36,508 nucleotides of DNA from Aquidulcibacter sp. (GCF_020253525.1 NZ_JADCBK010000130.1:1-36508); one strand, 5' to 3'; shown: positions 8,466 through 17,889, numbered from the stretch's first letter. Program-made: numbers and translations. The notes: generated by a model from the sequence alone, not told the origin.

Positions 8466-8476
8466 GAACCGCGCGA

Positions 8477-8866
8477 TTAGACGCGGCGGCGCTTCGGTGG
8501 ACGGCAGCCGTTGTGCGGAATCGGGGTCACATCGCGGATCGAGCTGATGATGAAACCAACCGACTGCAAGGCGCGCAGCGCGCTCTCGCGACCAGAACCT
8601 GGGCCGGACACATTGACTTCGAGGTTACGCACACCGTGCTCAGCCGCTTTGCGGCCTGCATCTTCAGCTGCGACCTGAGCCGCATAAGGCGTGGACTTGC
8701 GTGAGCCTTTAAAGCCCATCATGCCAGAGGACGACCACGAAATCGCATTACCCTGAGGGTCTGCGATGGTGATCATCGTGTTGTTAAAGCTAGAGTTCAC
8801 ATGAGCCACCGCGTTTGCGATGTTCTTGCGCTCTTTACGACGGACGCGGGTGGTATCTTTTGCCAT
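8477..8866 (-). CDS. rpsK: 30S ribosomal protein S11
   Basis: A 129-residue small-subunit platform protein of standard length. The conserved core [12 protein letters not shown] and [20 protein letters not shown] is present, as is the C-terminal [18 protein letters not shown]. It lies between rpsM (54 bp upstream) and rpoA, the usual alpha operon order. There is no rpsD (S4) between them, as is common in Alphaproteobacteria. Confidence 0.98.
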   Translation of the reverse strand: MAKDTTRVRRKERKNIANAVAHVNSSFNNTMITIADPQGNAISWSSSGMMGFKGSRKSTPYAAQVAAEDAGRKAAEHGVRNLEVNVSGPGSGRESALRALQSVGFIISSIRDVTPIPHNGCRPPKRRRV

Positions 8867-8887
8867 TGTGTCGGTTCCAGACGAAAG

Positions 8888-8909
8888 CCAGCGGGCTCAC
8901 GCCCGTTGG
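8888..8909 (-). other. GNRA-loop hairpin in the rpsM-rpsK spacer
   Basis: On the minus strand CCA-A-CGGGC pairs with GCCCG-C-TGG around a GTGA tetraloop (8 bp with one A-C mismatch). It is compact, GC-rich and without a T tract, so a processing or regulatory element is likelier than a terminator. Confidence 0.4.
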
Positions 8910-8920
8910 GGAAAAATAAA

Positions 8921-9298
8921 TTAGCGCTTAACCTGCTTCTTGCCGGCGATCGGCTTAGCAGGGCCCTTGCGGGTGCGGGCGTTGGTGTGGGTACGTTGGC
9001 CACGAACGGGCAAGCCACGACGGTGACGGAGGCCACGGTAGCAACCAAGGTCCATCAAGCGCTTCACGTTCATCGACACTTCGCGACGCAGGTCGCCTTC
9101 GACAACATATTCACGGTCAATGGTTTCGCGGATCTGGAGGACTTCAGCGTCCGTCAATTGGTTCACGCGACGCTCAGCCGTGATTCCCACTTTTTCACAG
9201 ATCTCTTTGGCTTTGGCAGGGCCAACGCCATGAATATATTGCAGCGCGATCAAAACGCGCTTGTTCGTCGGTATGTTGACGCCAGCTATCCGGGCCAC
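8921..9298 (-). CDS. rpsM: 30S ribosomal protein S13
   Basis: A 125-residue small-subunit head protein that contacts tRNA and the 50S subunit. It begins [15 protein letters not shown] at a GTG codon (9298), preceded by GGAGAG. The open frame continues 19 codons upstream to 9355 but that part has no S13 similarity. The [13 protein letters not shown] helix and the basic C-terminus ([16 protein letters not shown]) are canonical. It is the first gene of the alpha segment, 262 bp after adk, with its own candidate promoter. Confidence 0.97.
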   Translation of the reverse strand: MARIAGVNIPTNKRVLIALQYIHGVGPAKAKEICEKVGITAERRVNQLTDAEVLQIRETIDREYVVEGDLRREVSMNVKRLMDLGCYRGLRHRRGLPVRGQRTHTNARTRKGPAKPIAGKKQVKR

Positions 9299-9471
9299 TT
9301 TGTCTCTCCATTCACAGCCCCACCCCCTTGCGGAGGATCTGCGCCGTGCGGTCAATCTGTTGTTTTAAGGCCTGTTTTTTAAGGAACAAACCATGAGATG
9401 CGCAAAACAACGCATAACCAACCATCCGGTAGTCCCGGTCGGCTGGCATGCGTCCTTTAACGGAAGTGCGC

Positions 9472-9500
9472 TTGTTAATGCGATGCCGCACGTAAGTCAA
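9472..9500 (-). promoter_or_regulatory. Candidate promoter and leader for rpsM-rpsK-rpoA-rplQ
   Basis: Reading the minus strand, TTGACT (9495-9500) and TAACAA (9472-9477) are 17 bp apart. The -35 is good and the -10 moderate. It would give a leader of about 165 bases to the rpsM start. That leader carries an imperfect hairpin around CCGG-GACTA-CCGG and two direct copies of CCTTAAAA near 9366-9382. An r-protein-controlled leader, as S4 controls in E. coli, is conceivable but not shown. Confidence 0.45.
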
Positions 9501-9560
9501 CGCTTGGCGCTGAAAACATTACCATTGTCTATGGCATATTTCGCGGGCACCTAGAGGTGA

Positions 9561-10127
9561 TTAGCCTGCCAAGGCCTTATCAATTGCCGCAGCAACTGCA
9601 TCCATGCTGGCCATGCCATCGACTTCCCGCAGCAAACCCCGGTCGCCATAAAACGGCAGGAGCGGTGCGGTTTGGGTATTATAGGCTGCCAAACGCTTCA
9701 CAAAAGTCTCTGGATTATCGTCCGACCGGCCTTGGTCTTCAAAGCGCTTGGTGATGCGGGCCAAAAGCTCCTGATCGTCGACCACCAAGCGGATAACCAA
9801 ATCAATGCGTTGACCGCGGGACGCCAAAAGACCATCCAATGCGATCGCTTGGGCCGTGGTGCGGGGGAAACCGTCATAGATAAAGCCGGCCACACCCGGA
9901 TTGCGGGTGATCTGGTCATCAATCAGTTCAATGACGATTTCATCTGAAACCAAGGACCCCGAATCCATCACGGCCGCAACCCGCTGGCCAAGATCGGAAC
10001 CCGACGCACGGGCAGCGCGCAACATGTCACCGGTTGAAAGCTGGACAAAGCCCCGCCCCTCGACCAAGCGCTTGGCCTGCGTGCCCTTGCCTGCCCCGGG
10101 GGGGCCGAACATGATCAAATTCATCAT
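9561..10127 (-). CDS. adk: Adenylate kinase
   Basis: Interconverts ATP + AMP and 2 ADP, keeping adenylate energy charge in the cytoplasm. Residues 8-16 form the P-loop (GPPGAGKGT). STGDMLR and DGFPRTTAQA are the AMP-binding motifs. The LID is the short form (RFEDQGRSDDNPETF), giving 188 residues instead of about 214, as usual in Alphaproteobacteria, so there are no zinc-binding cysteines. Two ATGs stand in tandem at the start; either may be used. It lies 40 bp downstream of secY. Confidence 0.98.
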   Translation of the reverse strand: MMNLIMFGPPGAGKGTQAKRLVEGRGFVQLSTGDMLRAARASGSDLGQRVAAVMDSGSLVSDEIVIELIDDQITRNPGVAGFIYDGFPRTTAQAIALDGLLASRGQRIDLVIRLVVDDQELLARITKRFEDQGRSDDNPETFVKRLAAYNTQTAPLLPFYGDRGLLREVDGMASMDAVAAAIDKALAG

Positions 10128-10167
10128 CCTAGTTTCCCCCTTTAGAGCCGCGCTTGGACTTTAGGAC

Positions 10168-11535
10168 TTAGCGTCCCCGCCCCTTTAGCTTCGACTTCTT
10201 GATCATGCCCTCATACTGGTGCGCCAGCATATGAGACTGGATTTGCGCCACCGTATCAATTGTTACCGAGACGACAATGAGCAAAGATGTCCCACCCAGA
10301 TAAAATTGCATACCCAAATTGGCGCTGATCGCCTCGGGGACAAGACACACAATAACCAGGTAAATTGCCCCGATCATCGTCAAGCGGCTCATCACCATAT
10401 CCAGATAGTCCGCCGTTTTCGCGCCTGGACGAATGCCGGGCAAGAAGCCGCCTTGCTTACGTAAATTGTCGGCAGTCTCCTCGGTGTTGAACACAACCGA
10501 CGTGTAGAAGAAGCTGAAGAACATGATCAGCACGCCGAATAGCGCAATGAATAAGGGCTGACCATGCGACAAAAGGCCCGCTGTTGTGCGAATTCCCTCT
10601 TGCATGACCACTTGCCAATCGGGGGCATTTTCCGGCAACTGACCGCTAGCCAAGAAGCCCGCCATGGTCGCTGGTAAAAGAAGCAGCGACGAAGCAAAGA
10701 TCGGCGGAATAACGCCCGCGGTATTAATCTTGAGCGGCAGGAAGGATTGCTCCCCCATCGTCATTTTATTGCCCACTTGGCGCTTGGGATATTGCACCAC
10801 AATGCGGCGCTGCGAGCGCTCGACAAACACGATCAGGATGATTGCCAAGGTCAGGATCAACACCAGCGCAACGATGGCCAAACCAGAGATCGAACCTTCT
10901 TGCGCCAAGGTCAAAGCGCGGAAGATTGACTTTGGTACTTCAGCCACGATCCCGGCAAAAATGATCAAGGATACGCCATTGCCGATGCCGCGAGCGGTAA
11001 TCTGCTCACCAATCCACATCAATAGCATGGTACCGCCGGTCAAGGTGATGACGGTAGACGCAATAAACATGGGGCCTGGATCAATCACAACGCCGGGCGA
11101 GCTGGCCAAGCCATTAGCAATGGTCAAGGACTGGGCGACCGCCAAAACGACCGTCAAATAACGTGTATATTGATTAAGTTGGGCGCGACCAGATTCACCT
11201 TCCTTCTTCAATTGCTCTAACCGCCCGGGGAAGGACGAGAGCAATTGGATGATGATGGAGGCCGAAATATAAGGCATCACGTTGAGGGCAAACACCGCCA
11301 AACGTTCCACCGCACCACCGGAGAACATGTTAGCCATGCCCAAAATGCCCTGCTGCGCTTGCGAAAAGGCGCGGGCAAAGGCTTCGATATCAATGCCCGG
11401 GATCGGGATGAATGTCCCGAGGCGGTAACAGATCAAAGCGATCACGGTGAAAATGATCCGCGCGTGCAGATCTTTGGCCTTCGCAAAGGATGCGAAGTTC
11501 AAATTACGGGCAAGTTGCTCGGCTGCTGAAGCCAT
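10168..11535 (-). CDS. secY: Protein translocase subunit SecY
   Basis: Channel subunit of the SecYEG translocon in the inner membrane. The 455 residues hold ten hydrophobic segments, the early signature YRLGTFIPIPGID, and the cytoplasmic loop QRRIVVQYPKRQVG. I set the start at ATG 11535 (MASAAEQLARNLNF), as in relatives. The frame extends 33 codons further upstream, but that stretch is the two hairpins between rplO and secY. A GGAAGG element lies about eleven bases before the ATG. Confidence 0.98.
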   Translation of the reverse strand: MASAAEQLARNLNFASFAKAKDLHARIIFTVIALICYRLGTFIPIPGIDIEAFARAFSQAQQGILGMANMFSGGAVERLAVFALNVMPYISASIIIQLLSSFPGRLEQLKKEGESGRAQLNQYTRYLTVVLAVAQSLTIANGLASSPGVVIDPGPMFIASTVITLTGGTMLLMWIGEQITARGIGNGVSLIIFAGIVAEVPKSIFRALTLAQEGSISGLAIVALVLILTLAIILIVFVERSQRRIVVQYPKRQVGNKMTMGEQSFLPLKINTAGVIPPIFASSLLLLPATMAGFLASGQLPENAPDWQVVMQEGIRTTAGLLSHGQPLFIALFGVLIMFFSFFYTSVVFNTEETADNLRKQGGFLPGIRPGAKTADYLDMVMSRLTMIGAIYLVIVCLVPEAISANLGMQFYLGGTSLLIVVSVTIDTVAQIQSHMLAHQYEGMIKKSKLKGRGR

Positions 11536-11552
11536 GGAACGTGGTGCCTTCC

Positions 11553-11594
11553 AAAATTGAAAAGCGCGCCTAAGCGGATATCCGCCTGGCGCGC
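11553..11594 (-). terminator. Second of two tandem terminator-like hairpins upstream of secY
   Basis: Reading the minus strand, GCGCGCC (11594-11588) pairs with GGCGCGC (11570-11564). Inside, a 12-base palindrome (11574-11585, GCGGATATCCGC) extends the stem, with one bulged base and one G-U pair. TTTT-CAA-TTTT follows. The total stem is about 13 bp. Either an attenuator or a strong partial terminator ahead of secY. Confidence 0.7.
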
Positions 11595-11595
11595 C

Positions 11596-11633
11596 AAAAA
11601 GAGGTGCGCAACCCCCATATCGGGGATTGCGCA
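11596..11633 (-). terminator. First of two tandem terminator-like hairpins upstream of secY
   Basis: Reading the minus strand, TGCGCAA (11633-11627), a T-G wobble pair, and CCCC with GGGG form a 12-bp stem around GATAT. CCTC and five T follow. It starts 15 bases after the rplO stop codon. This is a textbook intrinsic terminator, in the middle of what is usually one transcript. Confidence 0.75.
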
Positions 11634-11648
11634 TCAGACCTCAAGGGC

Positions 11649-12134
11649 TCAGGCTGCTTGCTTCTCAGCTTTGGCCTTGCCGGTTAGGGTGATTTTGCCA
11701 CCAGCGGCTTCAATTGCTGCGATTGCAGCCGCCGAAGCGCCAGTCACGATGAGTTCAACTTTACCGCCGATCTCACCCTTGTTCAGGATCCGGACGCCAT
11801 CGCGAACGCGACGAACCAAACCAGAAGCGACCAAAGCTGCTTCATCGATTGGCTTGCCAGCATCCAAACGGCCAGCTGCGATGGCTTTGGCCAGAAGGCC
11901 CAAGTTCACCCAAGCATGGTCCTTGGTGCAGCGGGCGTTAAAGCCACGCTTTGGCACGCGCATGTGGATTGGCATTTGACCGCCTTCGAAGCCATTGATC
12001 GAAACGCCGCGACGCGACTTTTGACCTTTGACACCGCGACCGGAGGTCTTGCCTTTACCCGAACCAACACCGCGACCAACCCGCATGCGGGCTTTGGTTG
12101 CGCCTTCGTTGTCGGACAATTCATTCAGTTTCAT
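11649..12134 (-). CDS. rplO: 50S ribosomal protein L15
   Basis: A 161-residue early-assembly protein of the large subunit. The N-terminal Gly/Arg-rich extension ([22 protein letters not shown]) threads into 23S rRNA, and [18 protein letters not shown] is the family signature. It starts 18 bp after rpmD and is the last spc gene before the tandem terminators, so it may mark a transcript end. Confidence 0.98.
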   Translation of the reverse strand: MKLNELSDNEGATKARMRVGRGVGSGKGKTSGRGVKGQKSRRGVSINGFEGGQMPIHMRVPKRGFNARCTKDHAWVNLGLLAKAIAAGRLDAGKPIDEAALVASGLVRRVRDGVRILNKGEIGGKVELIVTGASAAAIAAIEAAGGKITLTGKAKAEKQAA

Positions 12135-12152
12135 GGTGTTCCTAAAGCACGC

Positions 12153-12338
12153 TTACGCGCGCTCCTCCACGACTTGAACCAAATGCGAAACCTTGGCGAT
12201 CATCCCGCGGATAGCAGGTGTATCTTCAAGTTCACGAACCCGATTCAATTTGTTCAGGCCAAGCCCGACCAGTGTTTCACGCTGGTCGTAGCGACGACGA
12301 ATGGGCGAACCCGTTTGTTTAACAACAACAACAGCCAC
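12153..12338 (-). CDS. rpmD: 50S ribosomal protein L30
   Basis: A 61-residue bacterial-length L30 ([27 protein letters not shown]). It starts 2 bp past the rpsE stop and is followed by rplO after 18 bp, the standard spc order. Confidence 0.97.
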   Translation of the reverse strand: MAVVVVKQTGSPIRRRYDQRETLVGLGLNKLNRVRELEDTPAIRGMIAKVSHLVQVVEERA

Positions 12339-12340
12339 GA

Positions 12341-12907
12341 TTAGCCCTCCGAGCCTTCGACGCCGCTGGCACCGTCTTTACGACGAACCAGAACGTCAGC
12401 GACCTTCAAGTTGCGCTTGTTGGCGACCTGACGGGGCGAGATTTGCTCGCCCAAAGCGTCAAATGTTGCGCGCACCATGTTGTAAGGATTGGACGAACCC
12501 AAGGACTTGGAAACCACGTCCTTAATGCCCAACACTTCAAACACAGCCCGCATCGGACCACCCGCGATCAAGCCGGTCCCTGGAGGGGCCGAGCGGACGA
12601 TCACTTTACCCGCACCCCAACGCCCAGCGGCATTGTGATGCAAGGTGCGGCCTTCGCGCAGCGGGATACGCTGCATGCGGCGCTTTGCTTCTTCGGTTGC
12701 CTTACGGATTGCTTCAGGAACTTCGCGGGCTTTGCCCTTGCCGAACCCTGCACGACCCTTTTCGTCACCGACGACGACCAGAGCGGCAAAACCAAAGTTC
12801 TTACCACCCTTCACAACCTTCGCGACGCGGTTAATCGCGACGAGACGGTCTACGAATTCGCTATCACGCTCTTCGTTCTTTTGTTCACGTTCCGGCCTGC
12901 GAGCCAT
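12341..12907 (-). CDS. rpsE: 30S ribosomal protein S5
   Basis: A 188-residue small-subunit protein at the mRNA entry and decoding region. The double-stranded RNA-binding N-domain carries the conserved [17 protein letters not shown]-type start and [14 protein letters not shown]; the C-domain carries [14 protein letters not shown]. Both ends extend some 10 residues beyond the E. coli protein, as in related bacteria. It starts 12 bp after the rplR stop. Confidence 0.98.
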   Translation of the reverse strand: MARRPEREQKNEERDSEFVDRLVAINRVAKVVKGGKNFGFAALVVVGDEKGRAGFGKGKAREVPEAIRKATEEAKRRMQRIPLREGRTLHHNAAGRWGAGKVIVRSAPPGTGLIAGGPMRAVFEVLGIKDVVSKSLGSSNPYNMVRATFDALGEQISPRQVANKRNLKVADVLVRRKDGASGVEGSEG

Positions 12908-12919
12908 CAGATCTACTCC

Positions 12920-13276
12920 TTAGAACTCAAGGCCGGCTTCACGCGCGGCGTCGGCGAGCGCTTTAACGCGCCCATGATACAAATAACCACCACGGTCGAA
13001 AACCACTTGCTTCACGCCCTTTTCAATGGCGCGCTCTGCCAGCAATTTACCGACGGCAATCGCATCGTCCAGCTTTGGACCTTCAGAAGCGCGCAAAGCT
13101 GCCTCCAAAGACGAAGCCGAAACCAGCGTAACCCCTTTGGAGTCGTCGATGATTTGTGCGGAAATATTTTTTGACGAGCGATGCACCGAAAGCCGCAAAC
13201 GGCCGTTGGCCAAAGCCCGAAGACGGGAGCGCGTGCGAAGCGTGCGCTTGGTCTTTAATGCTAATGAAGATGGCAT
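12920..13276 (-). CDS. rplR: 50S ribosomal protein L18
   Basis: A 118-residue 5S rRNA-binding protein. [20 protein letters not shown] and the C-terminal [26 protein letters not shown]-like block are canonical. Its ATG shares one base with the rplF stop codon (TAATG at 13276), so the two are likely translationally coupled. Confidence 0.98.
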   Translation of the reverse strand: MPSSLALKTKRTLRTRSRLRALANGRLRLSVHRSSKNISAQIIDDSKGVTLVSASSLEAALRASEGPKLDDAIAVGKLLAERAIEKGVKQVVFDRGGYLYHGRVKALADAAREAGLEF

Positions 13277-13806
13277 TATTTCTTCTTGCCTTCCTTGCGA
13301 CGGACGGTTTCGCCAGCATAGCGGACACCTTTGCCCTTATAGGGCTCGGGCGGACGATATTTGCGAATTTCCGAGCAAATTTGACCCAGCTCTTGCTTGT
13401 CTTTGCCGGTGATTTTGATTTCGGTTGGCTTAGGCACCGCAAACGTCACACCGGTTGGTGCTTTGTAGATGATTGGGTGCGAATAGCCGAGCGACAATTC
13501 AAGATCCTTGCCCGCCATCGCTGCACGATAGCCGACGCCGACCAGCTCGAGCGTACGCTCAAAGCCCTTGGTGACGCCTTCAACCATGTTTGCGATCATC
13601 GAGCGCGACATGCCCCACAAAGAGCGAGCCAGTTTCGAGTCATTCTTAGGGGAAACCACAATGACACCGCCTTCAATCGTGACCGAGACTTGCTCGTGCA
13701 GCTTGAAGGACAATTCGCCTTGTGGGCCTTTTGCCTTGATGATGTCGCCGTCAATCGTGACGGTGGCACCAGCCAAAGCGACAGGTTGTTTGCCGATACG
13801 TGACAT
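13276..13806 (-). CDS. rplF: 50S ribosomal protein L6
   Basis: A 176-residue protein near the sarcin-ricin loop, built of two duplicated domains. It starts MSRIGKQPV, and the C-terminal signature [14 protein letters not shown] is present. It lies 11 bp after rpsH and shares one base with rplR. Confidence 0.98.
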   Translation of the reverse strand: MSRIGKQPVALAGATVTIDGDIIKAKGPQGELSFKLHEQVSVTIEGGVIVVSPKNDSKLARSLWGMSRSMIANMVEGVTKGFERTLELVGVGYRAAMAGKDLELSLGYSHPIIYKAPTGVTFAVPKPTEIKITGKDKQELGQICSEIRKYRPPEPYKGKGVRYAGETVRRKEGKKK

Positions 13807-13817
13807 TCTCGGCTCCC

Positions 13818-14213
13818 TTAGTAGACGTGCGCGAGGATCTCGCCGCCGACGTTGTTAGCCCGGGCAGCTGCGTCCGACATCACACCCTTAGGCGTGGAGA
13901 GGATCGCAATACCCAGACCGTTACGCACGAGCGGAAGGTCCTTCACAGAGGAATAAACACGACGGCCAGGCTTCGAAATGCGCTTGATCGTATCGATCAC
14001 GGGCGCACCGTCGAAATATTTGAGCTGGATTTCCAACTCAATCTTGCCGTTCACTTCGATATCCCCATAGCCACGGATGTAACCTTCGCCAACGAGAACA
14101 TCGAGGACGCGGGCACGCAGGGTGGACTTTGGGGTGGTGACAGTCGAACGGTTCCGCATTTGAGCATTGCGGATCCGAGTGAGCATGTCGCCGACGGGAT
14201 CGTTCACTTGCAT
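13818..14213 (-). CDS. rpsH: 30S ribosomal protein S8
   Basis: A 131-residue 16S rRNA-binding protein. It starts [18 protein letters not shown] and ends with the family signature [22 protein letters not shown]. In E. coli S8 represses the spc operon by binding near rplE; whether that holds here cannot be seen. It lies 12 bp after rpsN. Confidence 0.98.
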   Translation of the reverse strand: MQVNDPVGDMLTRIRNAQMRNRSTVTTPKSTLRARVLDVLVGEGYIRGYGDIEVNGKIELEIQLKYFDGAPVIDTIKRISKPGRRVYSSVKDLPLVRNGLGIAILSTPKGVMSDAAARANNVGGEILAHVY

Positions 14214-14225
14214 GACAACCCTCCC

Positions 14226-14531
14226 TTACCAGCTAGCTTTTGTCATGCCGGGGATCATGCCGGAGGACGCGAGGTCCCGCAGCGCAATCCGCGACATGCG
14301 GAGCTTACGATAGAAAGCGCGGGGACGACCTGTCACCTCGCAGCGATTGCGAACGCGGTTTTCGGCCGAGTTACGCGGAAGCTCCGCCAGCTTCAAACGA
14401 GCCGCAAAGCGCTCTTCCAGTGGCAGATTTTCATCGGTCGCGATTGCCTTGAGGCGCGCGCGCTTAGCCGAGAATTTCTTCACCAGGGCCTTACGGTTGT
14501 CATTGCGGTTGATAGCACTTTTCTTCGCCAT
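14226..14531 (-). CDS. rpsN: 30S ribosomal protein S14 (long, zinc-free form)
   Basis: A 101-residue S14 of the C-minus type: the CxxC pairs of the zinc form are absent and the only Cys is in [16 protein letters not shown] chose ATG 14531 ([11 protein letters not shown]); the frame is open for 60 more codons, but that part overlaps rplE and has no S14 similarity. It begins 4 bp past the rplE stop. Confidence 0.97.
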   Translation of the reverse strand: MAKKSAINRNDNRKALVKKFSAKRARLKAIATDENLPLEERFAARLKLAELPRNSAENRVRNRCEVTGRPRAFYRKLRMSRIALRDLASSGMIPGMTKASW

Positions 14532-14535
14532 GATA

Positions 14536-15096
14536 TCAGTTCCGGAATGGGAAGTTGAACTCAGAAAGAAGGGCTTTCGCTTCTTCATTCGTGCGAGCCG
14601 TCGTACAGACGATGATGTCCATGCCCCAGATCTGGTCGACCTGATCATAGTTGATTTCAGGGAACACGAGGTGCTCCTTGAGGCCCATGGCGTAATTCCC
14701 ACGGCCGTCAAACGACTTGCCGTTGAGACCGCGGAAATCCTTCACGCGCGGCAGCGCGATCGTGATCAGACGGTCGAGGAATTCATACATGCGTTCTGCG
14801 CGCAAAGTTACCTTCGCGCCGACTGCCATGCCTTCACGCAACTTGAAACCTGCGATCGACTTGCGGGCTTTGGTGGTGACTGGCTTTTGACCAGCAATCG
14901 CACTCAAAGCAGCTAAAGCCGACTGCATCTTCTTGCTGTCTGCAACGGATTCACCGACGCCCATATTGATCACGATCTTATCGAGACGTGGAATCTGCAT
15001 GGCGTTGGTATAGTTGAATTTCTCTTGCATAGCGGCGCGGATGCGCTCGTTATACTCGGTCTTCAAACGGGCTTGATAAGTTTGGGTCTCAGACAT
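14536..15096 (-). CDS. rplE: 50S ribosomal protein L5
   Basis: A 186-residue 5S rRNA and P-site tRNA contact protein. It has [15 protein letters not shown] near residue 34 and the C-terminal [24 protein letters not shown]. Its start overlaps the end of rplX by 8 bp, giving tight coupling. Confidence 0.98.
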   Translation of the reverse strand: MSETQTYQARLKTEYNERIRAAMQEKFNYTNAMQIPRLDKIVINMGVGESVADSKKMQSALAALSAIAGQKPVTTKARKSIAGFKLREGMAVGAKVTLRAERMYEFLDRLITIALPRVKDFRGLNGKSFDGRGNYAMGLKEHLVFPEINYDQVDQIWGMDIIVCTTARTNEEAKALLSEFNFPFRN

Positions 15097-15409
15097 CGCC
15101 GATCACCTCCCCAGAACGCTTGGCAAAACGGACTTTACGACCGTCGTCCAAGGTTTTGAAACCGACCCGGGTTGGCTTGCCATCCGTAGGGTCCATGTAA
15201 GCAACGTTGCTGATTTGAAGCGGAGCCTCAAACGCACGAATGCCAGCTTCTTGGGCTTGGGTCTGCTTCTGGTGCTTTTTGACCATGTTCACGCCCTGGA
15301 CCACCAAACCGTTTTCCTTGGGGAGAACTTTGACCACTTCACCAGTCTTGCCCTTGTCCTTACCGGTCAAGACAACGACCTTGTCACCTTTTTTAAGTTT
15401 CGCAGCCAT
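15089..15409 (-). CDS. rplX: 50S ribosomal protein L24
   Basis: A 106-residue assembly-initiating protein with a KOW motif near the N-terminus ([19 protein letters not shown]) and the [14 protein letters not shown] signature. It overlaps rplE by 8 bp and follows rplN by one base. Confidence 0.98.
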   Translation of the reverse strand: MAAKLKKGDKVVVLTGKDKGKTGEVVKVLPKENGLVVQGVNMVKKHQKQTQAQEAGIRAFEAPLQISNVAYMDPTDGKPTRVGFKTLDDGRKVRFAKRSGEVIGDV

Positions 15410-15410
15410 C

Positions 15411-15779
15411 CTAGAGTACCTCCGGAGCCAACGAAATGATCTTCATATGGTTCTTTGCGCGGAGTTCGCGCGGAACCGGTCCAAAGATCCGGGTGCCAAT
15501 AGGCTCATGCGAGTTATTCACGAGTACAGCCGCACTCCGGTCGAACCGGATGGTGGAGCCGTCTTTACGCTTGATGTCCTTTGCGACGCGAACGACAACG
15601 GCCTTACGGACGTCACCCTTCTTCACGCGGCCACGTGGAATTGCCTCTTTGATGGAGACAACAATCACGTCGCCGACGGACGCATAACGACGCTTCGAAC
15701 CGCCAAGTACTTTAATGCACATGACGCGACGAGCACCGGAATTGTCCGCGACATCCAGATTTGTTTGCATCTGAATCAT
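15411..15779 (-). CDS. rplN: 50S ribosomal protein L14
   Basis: A 122-residue protein at the subunit interface (bridge B8). It starts [21 protein letters not shown] and has [24 protein letters not shown], both canonical. It lies 36 bp after rpsQ and one base before rplX. Confidence 0.98.
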   Translation of the reverse strand: MIQMQTNLDVADNSGARRVMCIKVLGGSKRRYASVGDVIVVSIKEAIPRGRVKKGDVRKAVVVRVAKDIKRKDGSTIRFDRSAAVLVNNSHEPIGTRIFGPVPRELRAKNHMKIISLAPEVL

Positions 15780-15815
15780 AATCGATCCTCTTCTATTAGC
15801 CCGTATCGGACAGCC

Positions 15816-16055
15816 CTAGCTGCCGACGCGACCAATCACTTCCCACCGCTTCAGTTTGGACTTAGGCGGGCATTCCTGGATCTGCACGACCTCACCCGTT
15901 TTGTACGCATTCGCGTCATCATGGGCATGGTAGCGCTTCGAGCGGCGCACCGTCTTTTTAAGGACTGGGTGGAGGAAGGTACGTTCAACCTTCACGACGA
16001 TGGATTTATCGCCTTTGTCGCTCACCACGACGCCCTGCATCATACGCTTTGGCAT
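15816..16055 (-). CDS. rpsQ: 30S ribosomal protein S17
   Basis: A 79-residue 16S rRNA-binding protein. [22 protein letters not shown] opens it and [21 protein letters not shown] closes the OB-fold core. It begins 10 bp after rpmC. Confidence 0.98.
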   Translation of the reverse strand: MPKRMMQGVVVSDKGDKSIVVKVERTFLHPVLKKTVRRSKRYHAHDDANAYKTGEVVQIQECPPKSKLKRWEVIGRVGS

Positions 16056-16065
16056 CGATTACTCC

Positions 16066-16266
16066 TTAAACAGCCGTTGCTGTGGTCTTCTCGCGCATCA
16101 TCGTCTTGACGAGCGCGATGTCCTTGCGGACCTGGTTGATGCGATGGGTCTTTTCAAGTTGACCTGTCGCACGTTGGAAACGCAAGTTGAATTGCTCTTT
16201 TTTCAGCTTGAGCAGCTCTTCTTGCAATTGGTCGGGCGTCAAAGCCCGCGCGTTAGCGGCTTTCAT
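16066..16266 (-). CDS. rpmC: 50S ribosomal protein L29
   Basis: A 66-residue helical-hairpin protein beside the exit tunnel, which helps bind trigger factor and SRP in E. coli. [23 protein letters not shown] is the family signature. I set the start at ATG 16266 ([11 protein letters not shown]); the upstream part of the frame overlaps rplP and is not L29. Confidence 0.97.
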   Translation of the reverse strand: MKAANARALTPDQLQEELLKLKKEQFNLRFQRATGQLEKTHRINQVRKDIALVKTMMREKTTATAV

Positions 16267-16279
16267 AGTGGACGCTCCC

Positions 16280-16702
16280 TTACGCCAGACCGAAGTCGGC
16301 ACGTGAAATGATCTTGCACGCGATAGGCAGTTTCGCAGCGCCGAGGCGCAATGCTTCTTCTGCAATCTCTTGTGCAACACCGTCGATTTCGAACATGATC
16401 CGACCAGGCTTTACCCGTGCGGCCCAAAATTCTGGTGAACCTTTGCCCTTACCCATCCGAACTTCGTTTGGCTTCTTGGACACTGGCACGTCTGGATAAA
16501 TACGGATCCAAACTTTGCCTTGACGCTTCATTTGACGCGTGATGGCACGGCGGCAAGCTTCGATCTGACGCGCGGTGACGCGCTCAGGTGCCAAAGCCTT
16601 CAAACCATACATGCCGAACGACAGGGTAGCCCCGCCGGTCGCAGCACCATGGATGCGGCCTTTGAACTGCTTGCGGAAGCGGGTACGTTTAGGTGACAAC
16701 AT
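16280..16702 (-). CDS. rplP: 50S ribosomal protein L16
   Basis: A 140-residue late-assembly protein near the peptidyl transferase and A site. It starts [16 protein letters not shown] and has [20 protein letters not shown]. It lies 15 bp after rpsC, with rpmC following at 13 bp. Confidence 0.98.
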   Translation of the reverse strand: MLSPKRTRFRKQFKGRIHGAATGGATLSFGMYGLKALAPERVTARQIEACRRAITRQMKRQGKVWIRIYPDVPVSKKPNEVRMGKGKGSPEFWAARVKPGRIMFEIDGVAQEIAEEALRLGAAKLPIACKIISRADFGLA

Positions 16703-16717
16703 GTTTCAGTTCCTCCC

Positions 16718-17509
16718 TTACGCGCCAGCTTGAGCCGCGTCGCCACGACCACGGCCACGGCCACGGTTGTCACGATCGTTGCGATCATTGCGTGGACGAC
16801 GATCTTCACGATCATTGTCGCGGCGGGGACGTGCGTCACCCACTTCAGCAGCACGCTTGTCTTGAGCCATTGGGTCGCGCTCAAAGATTTCGCCTTTGAA
16901 GACCCAGCATTTGATGCCGATGATGCCATAAGCGGTGGTGGCTTCTGCGACGCCATAATCCACATCCGCCCGCAGGGTATGCAAAGGCACGCGGCCTTCA
17001 CGATACCATTCGGTCCGTGCGATTTCAGCACCGCCCAAACGACCAGCAACCGTGATGCGGATCCCGCCAGCGCCCATGCGCATGGAAGATTGCATCGCGC
17101 GCTTCATCGCACGGCGGAAAGCCACGCGACGCTCGAGCTGTTGGGCAACGCTTTCAGCAACCAAGGTTGCATCCAGCTCTGGCTTGCGGATTTCGACCAA
17201 GTTCAAAAACACTTCCGCGTCCTTGACGATCCCGGTCAGATCCTTACGAAGCTTTTGAATGTCTTCGCCTTTTTTGCCGATAACAATACCTGGACGCGCG
17301 GTATAAACCGTCACGCGGCACTTCTTGTGTGGGCGCTCGATCACGATGCGCGACACACCAGCTTGCTTCAGCTTCTTTTTCAAGAAGGCGCGAACCGCGA
17401 TGTCTTCATGCAGAAGCTTCGCATATTCGCCCGTGTTCGCATACCAGCGGCTGTCCCACGTCCGGTTAATGCCCAGACGCATGCTGATTGGATTGACCTT
17501 CTGACCCAT
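16718..17509 (-). CDS. rpsC: 30S ribosomal protein S3 with long charged C-terminal tail
   Basis: Small-subunit protein at the mRNA entry tunnel with helicase activity. The KH domain ([12 protein letters not shown] near residue 77) and the C-terminal domain ([23 protein letters not shown]) are standard. The 263 residues exceed the E. coli length of 233. The extra part is a low-complexity tail (about 225-263) alternating Arg, Asp and Asn, with an RGRGRG run near the end. The start codon shares a base with the rplV stop (TGATG at 17509). Confidence 0.98.
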   Translation of the reverse strand: MGQKVNPISMRLGINRTWDSRWYANTGEYAKLLHEDIAVRAFLKKKLKQAGVSRIVIERPHKKCRVTVYTARPGIVIGKKGEDIQKLRKDLTGIVKDAEVFLNLVEIRKPELDATLVAESVAQQLERRVAFRRAMKRAMQSSMRMGAGGIRITVAGRLGGAEIARTEWYREGRVPLHTLRADVDYGVAEATTAYGIIGIKCWVFKGEIFERDPMAQDKRAAEVGDARPRRDNDREDRRPRNDRNDRDNRGRGRGRGDAAQAGA

Positions 17510-17889
17510 CAGGCCGCTCCTTCCATCTCACGCACAACGATGGTGATGTGCGAGAAGGGCTTTTCAATACGAGCGCCGCGACCGCGAGCCCGGGTGTTCA
17601 TACGCTTCATAACCAGACCTTTGCCGACATAGGCTTGGGCAACGACCAGAGCATCGATGTCGAGGCCATGGTTGTTTTCGGCGTTTGCGATGGCCGATTG
17701 CAGGCACTTGCGAACGTCGATGGCAATGCGCTTTGGCGAAAACTGAAGTTCAGCCAAGGCCTTGTCCACTTTCAAGCCACGAATGCTTTGTGCCACCAAG
17801 TTCAGCTTTTGACCGCTGGTCCGCAGGTTGCGGGCTTGGGCCAAAGCTTCCTTGTCAGACAAGGCGCGAGGGGTTTTTGCTTTTGACAT
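17509..17889 (-). CDS. rplV: 50S ribosomal protein L22
   Basis: A 126-residue protein whose loop lines the exit tunnel. It ends with [27 protein letters not shown], the beta-hairpin signature. I chose ATG 17889 ([10 protein letters not shown]). The open frame continues 34 codons upstream into rpsS without L22 similarity. Confidence 0.97.
   Translation of the reverse strand: MSKAKTPRALSDKEALAQARNLRTSGQKLNLVAQSIRGLKVDKALAELQFSPKRIAIDVRKCLQSAIANAENNHGLDIDALVVAQAYVGKGLVMKRMNTRARGRGARIEKPFSHITIVVREMEGAA

Noticed and set aside
9299-9355. N-terminal extension of S13 by 19 residues
   Set aside because: S13 proteins begin with [10 protein letters not shown]; the GTG at 9298 has its own ribosome binding site and the extra residues resemble nothing in the family.
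11536-11634. N-terminal extension of SecY by 33 residues
   Set aside because: The extension is translated from two terminator-like hairpins and is unlike other SecY N-termini; ATG 11535 matches the family start.
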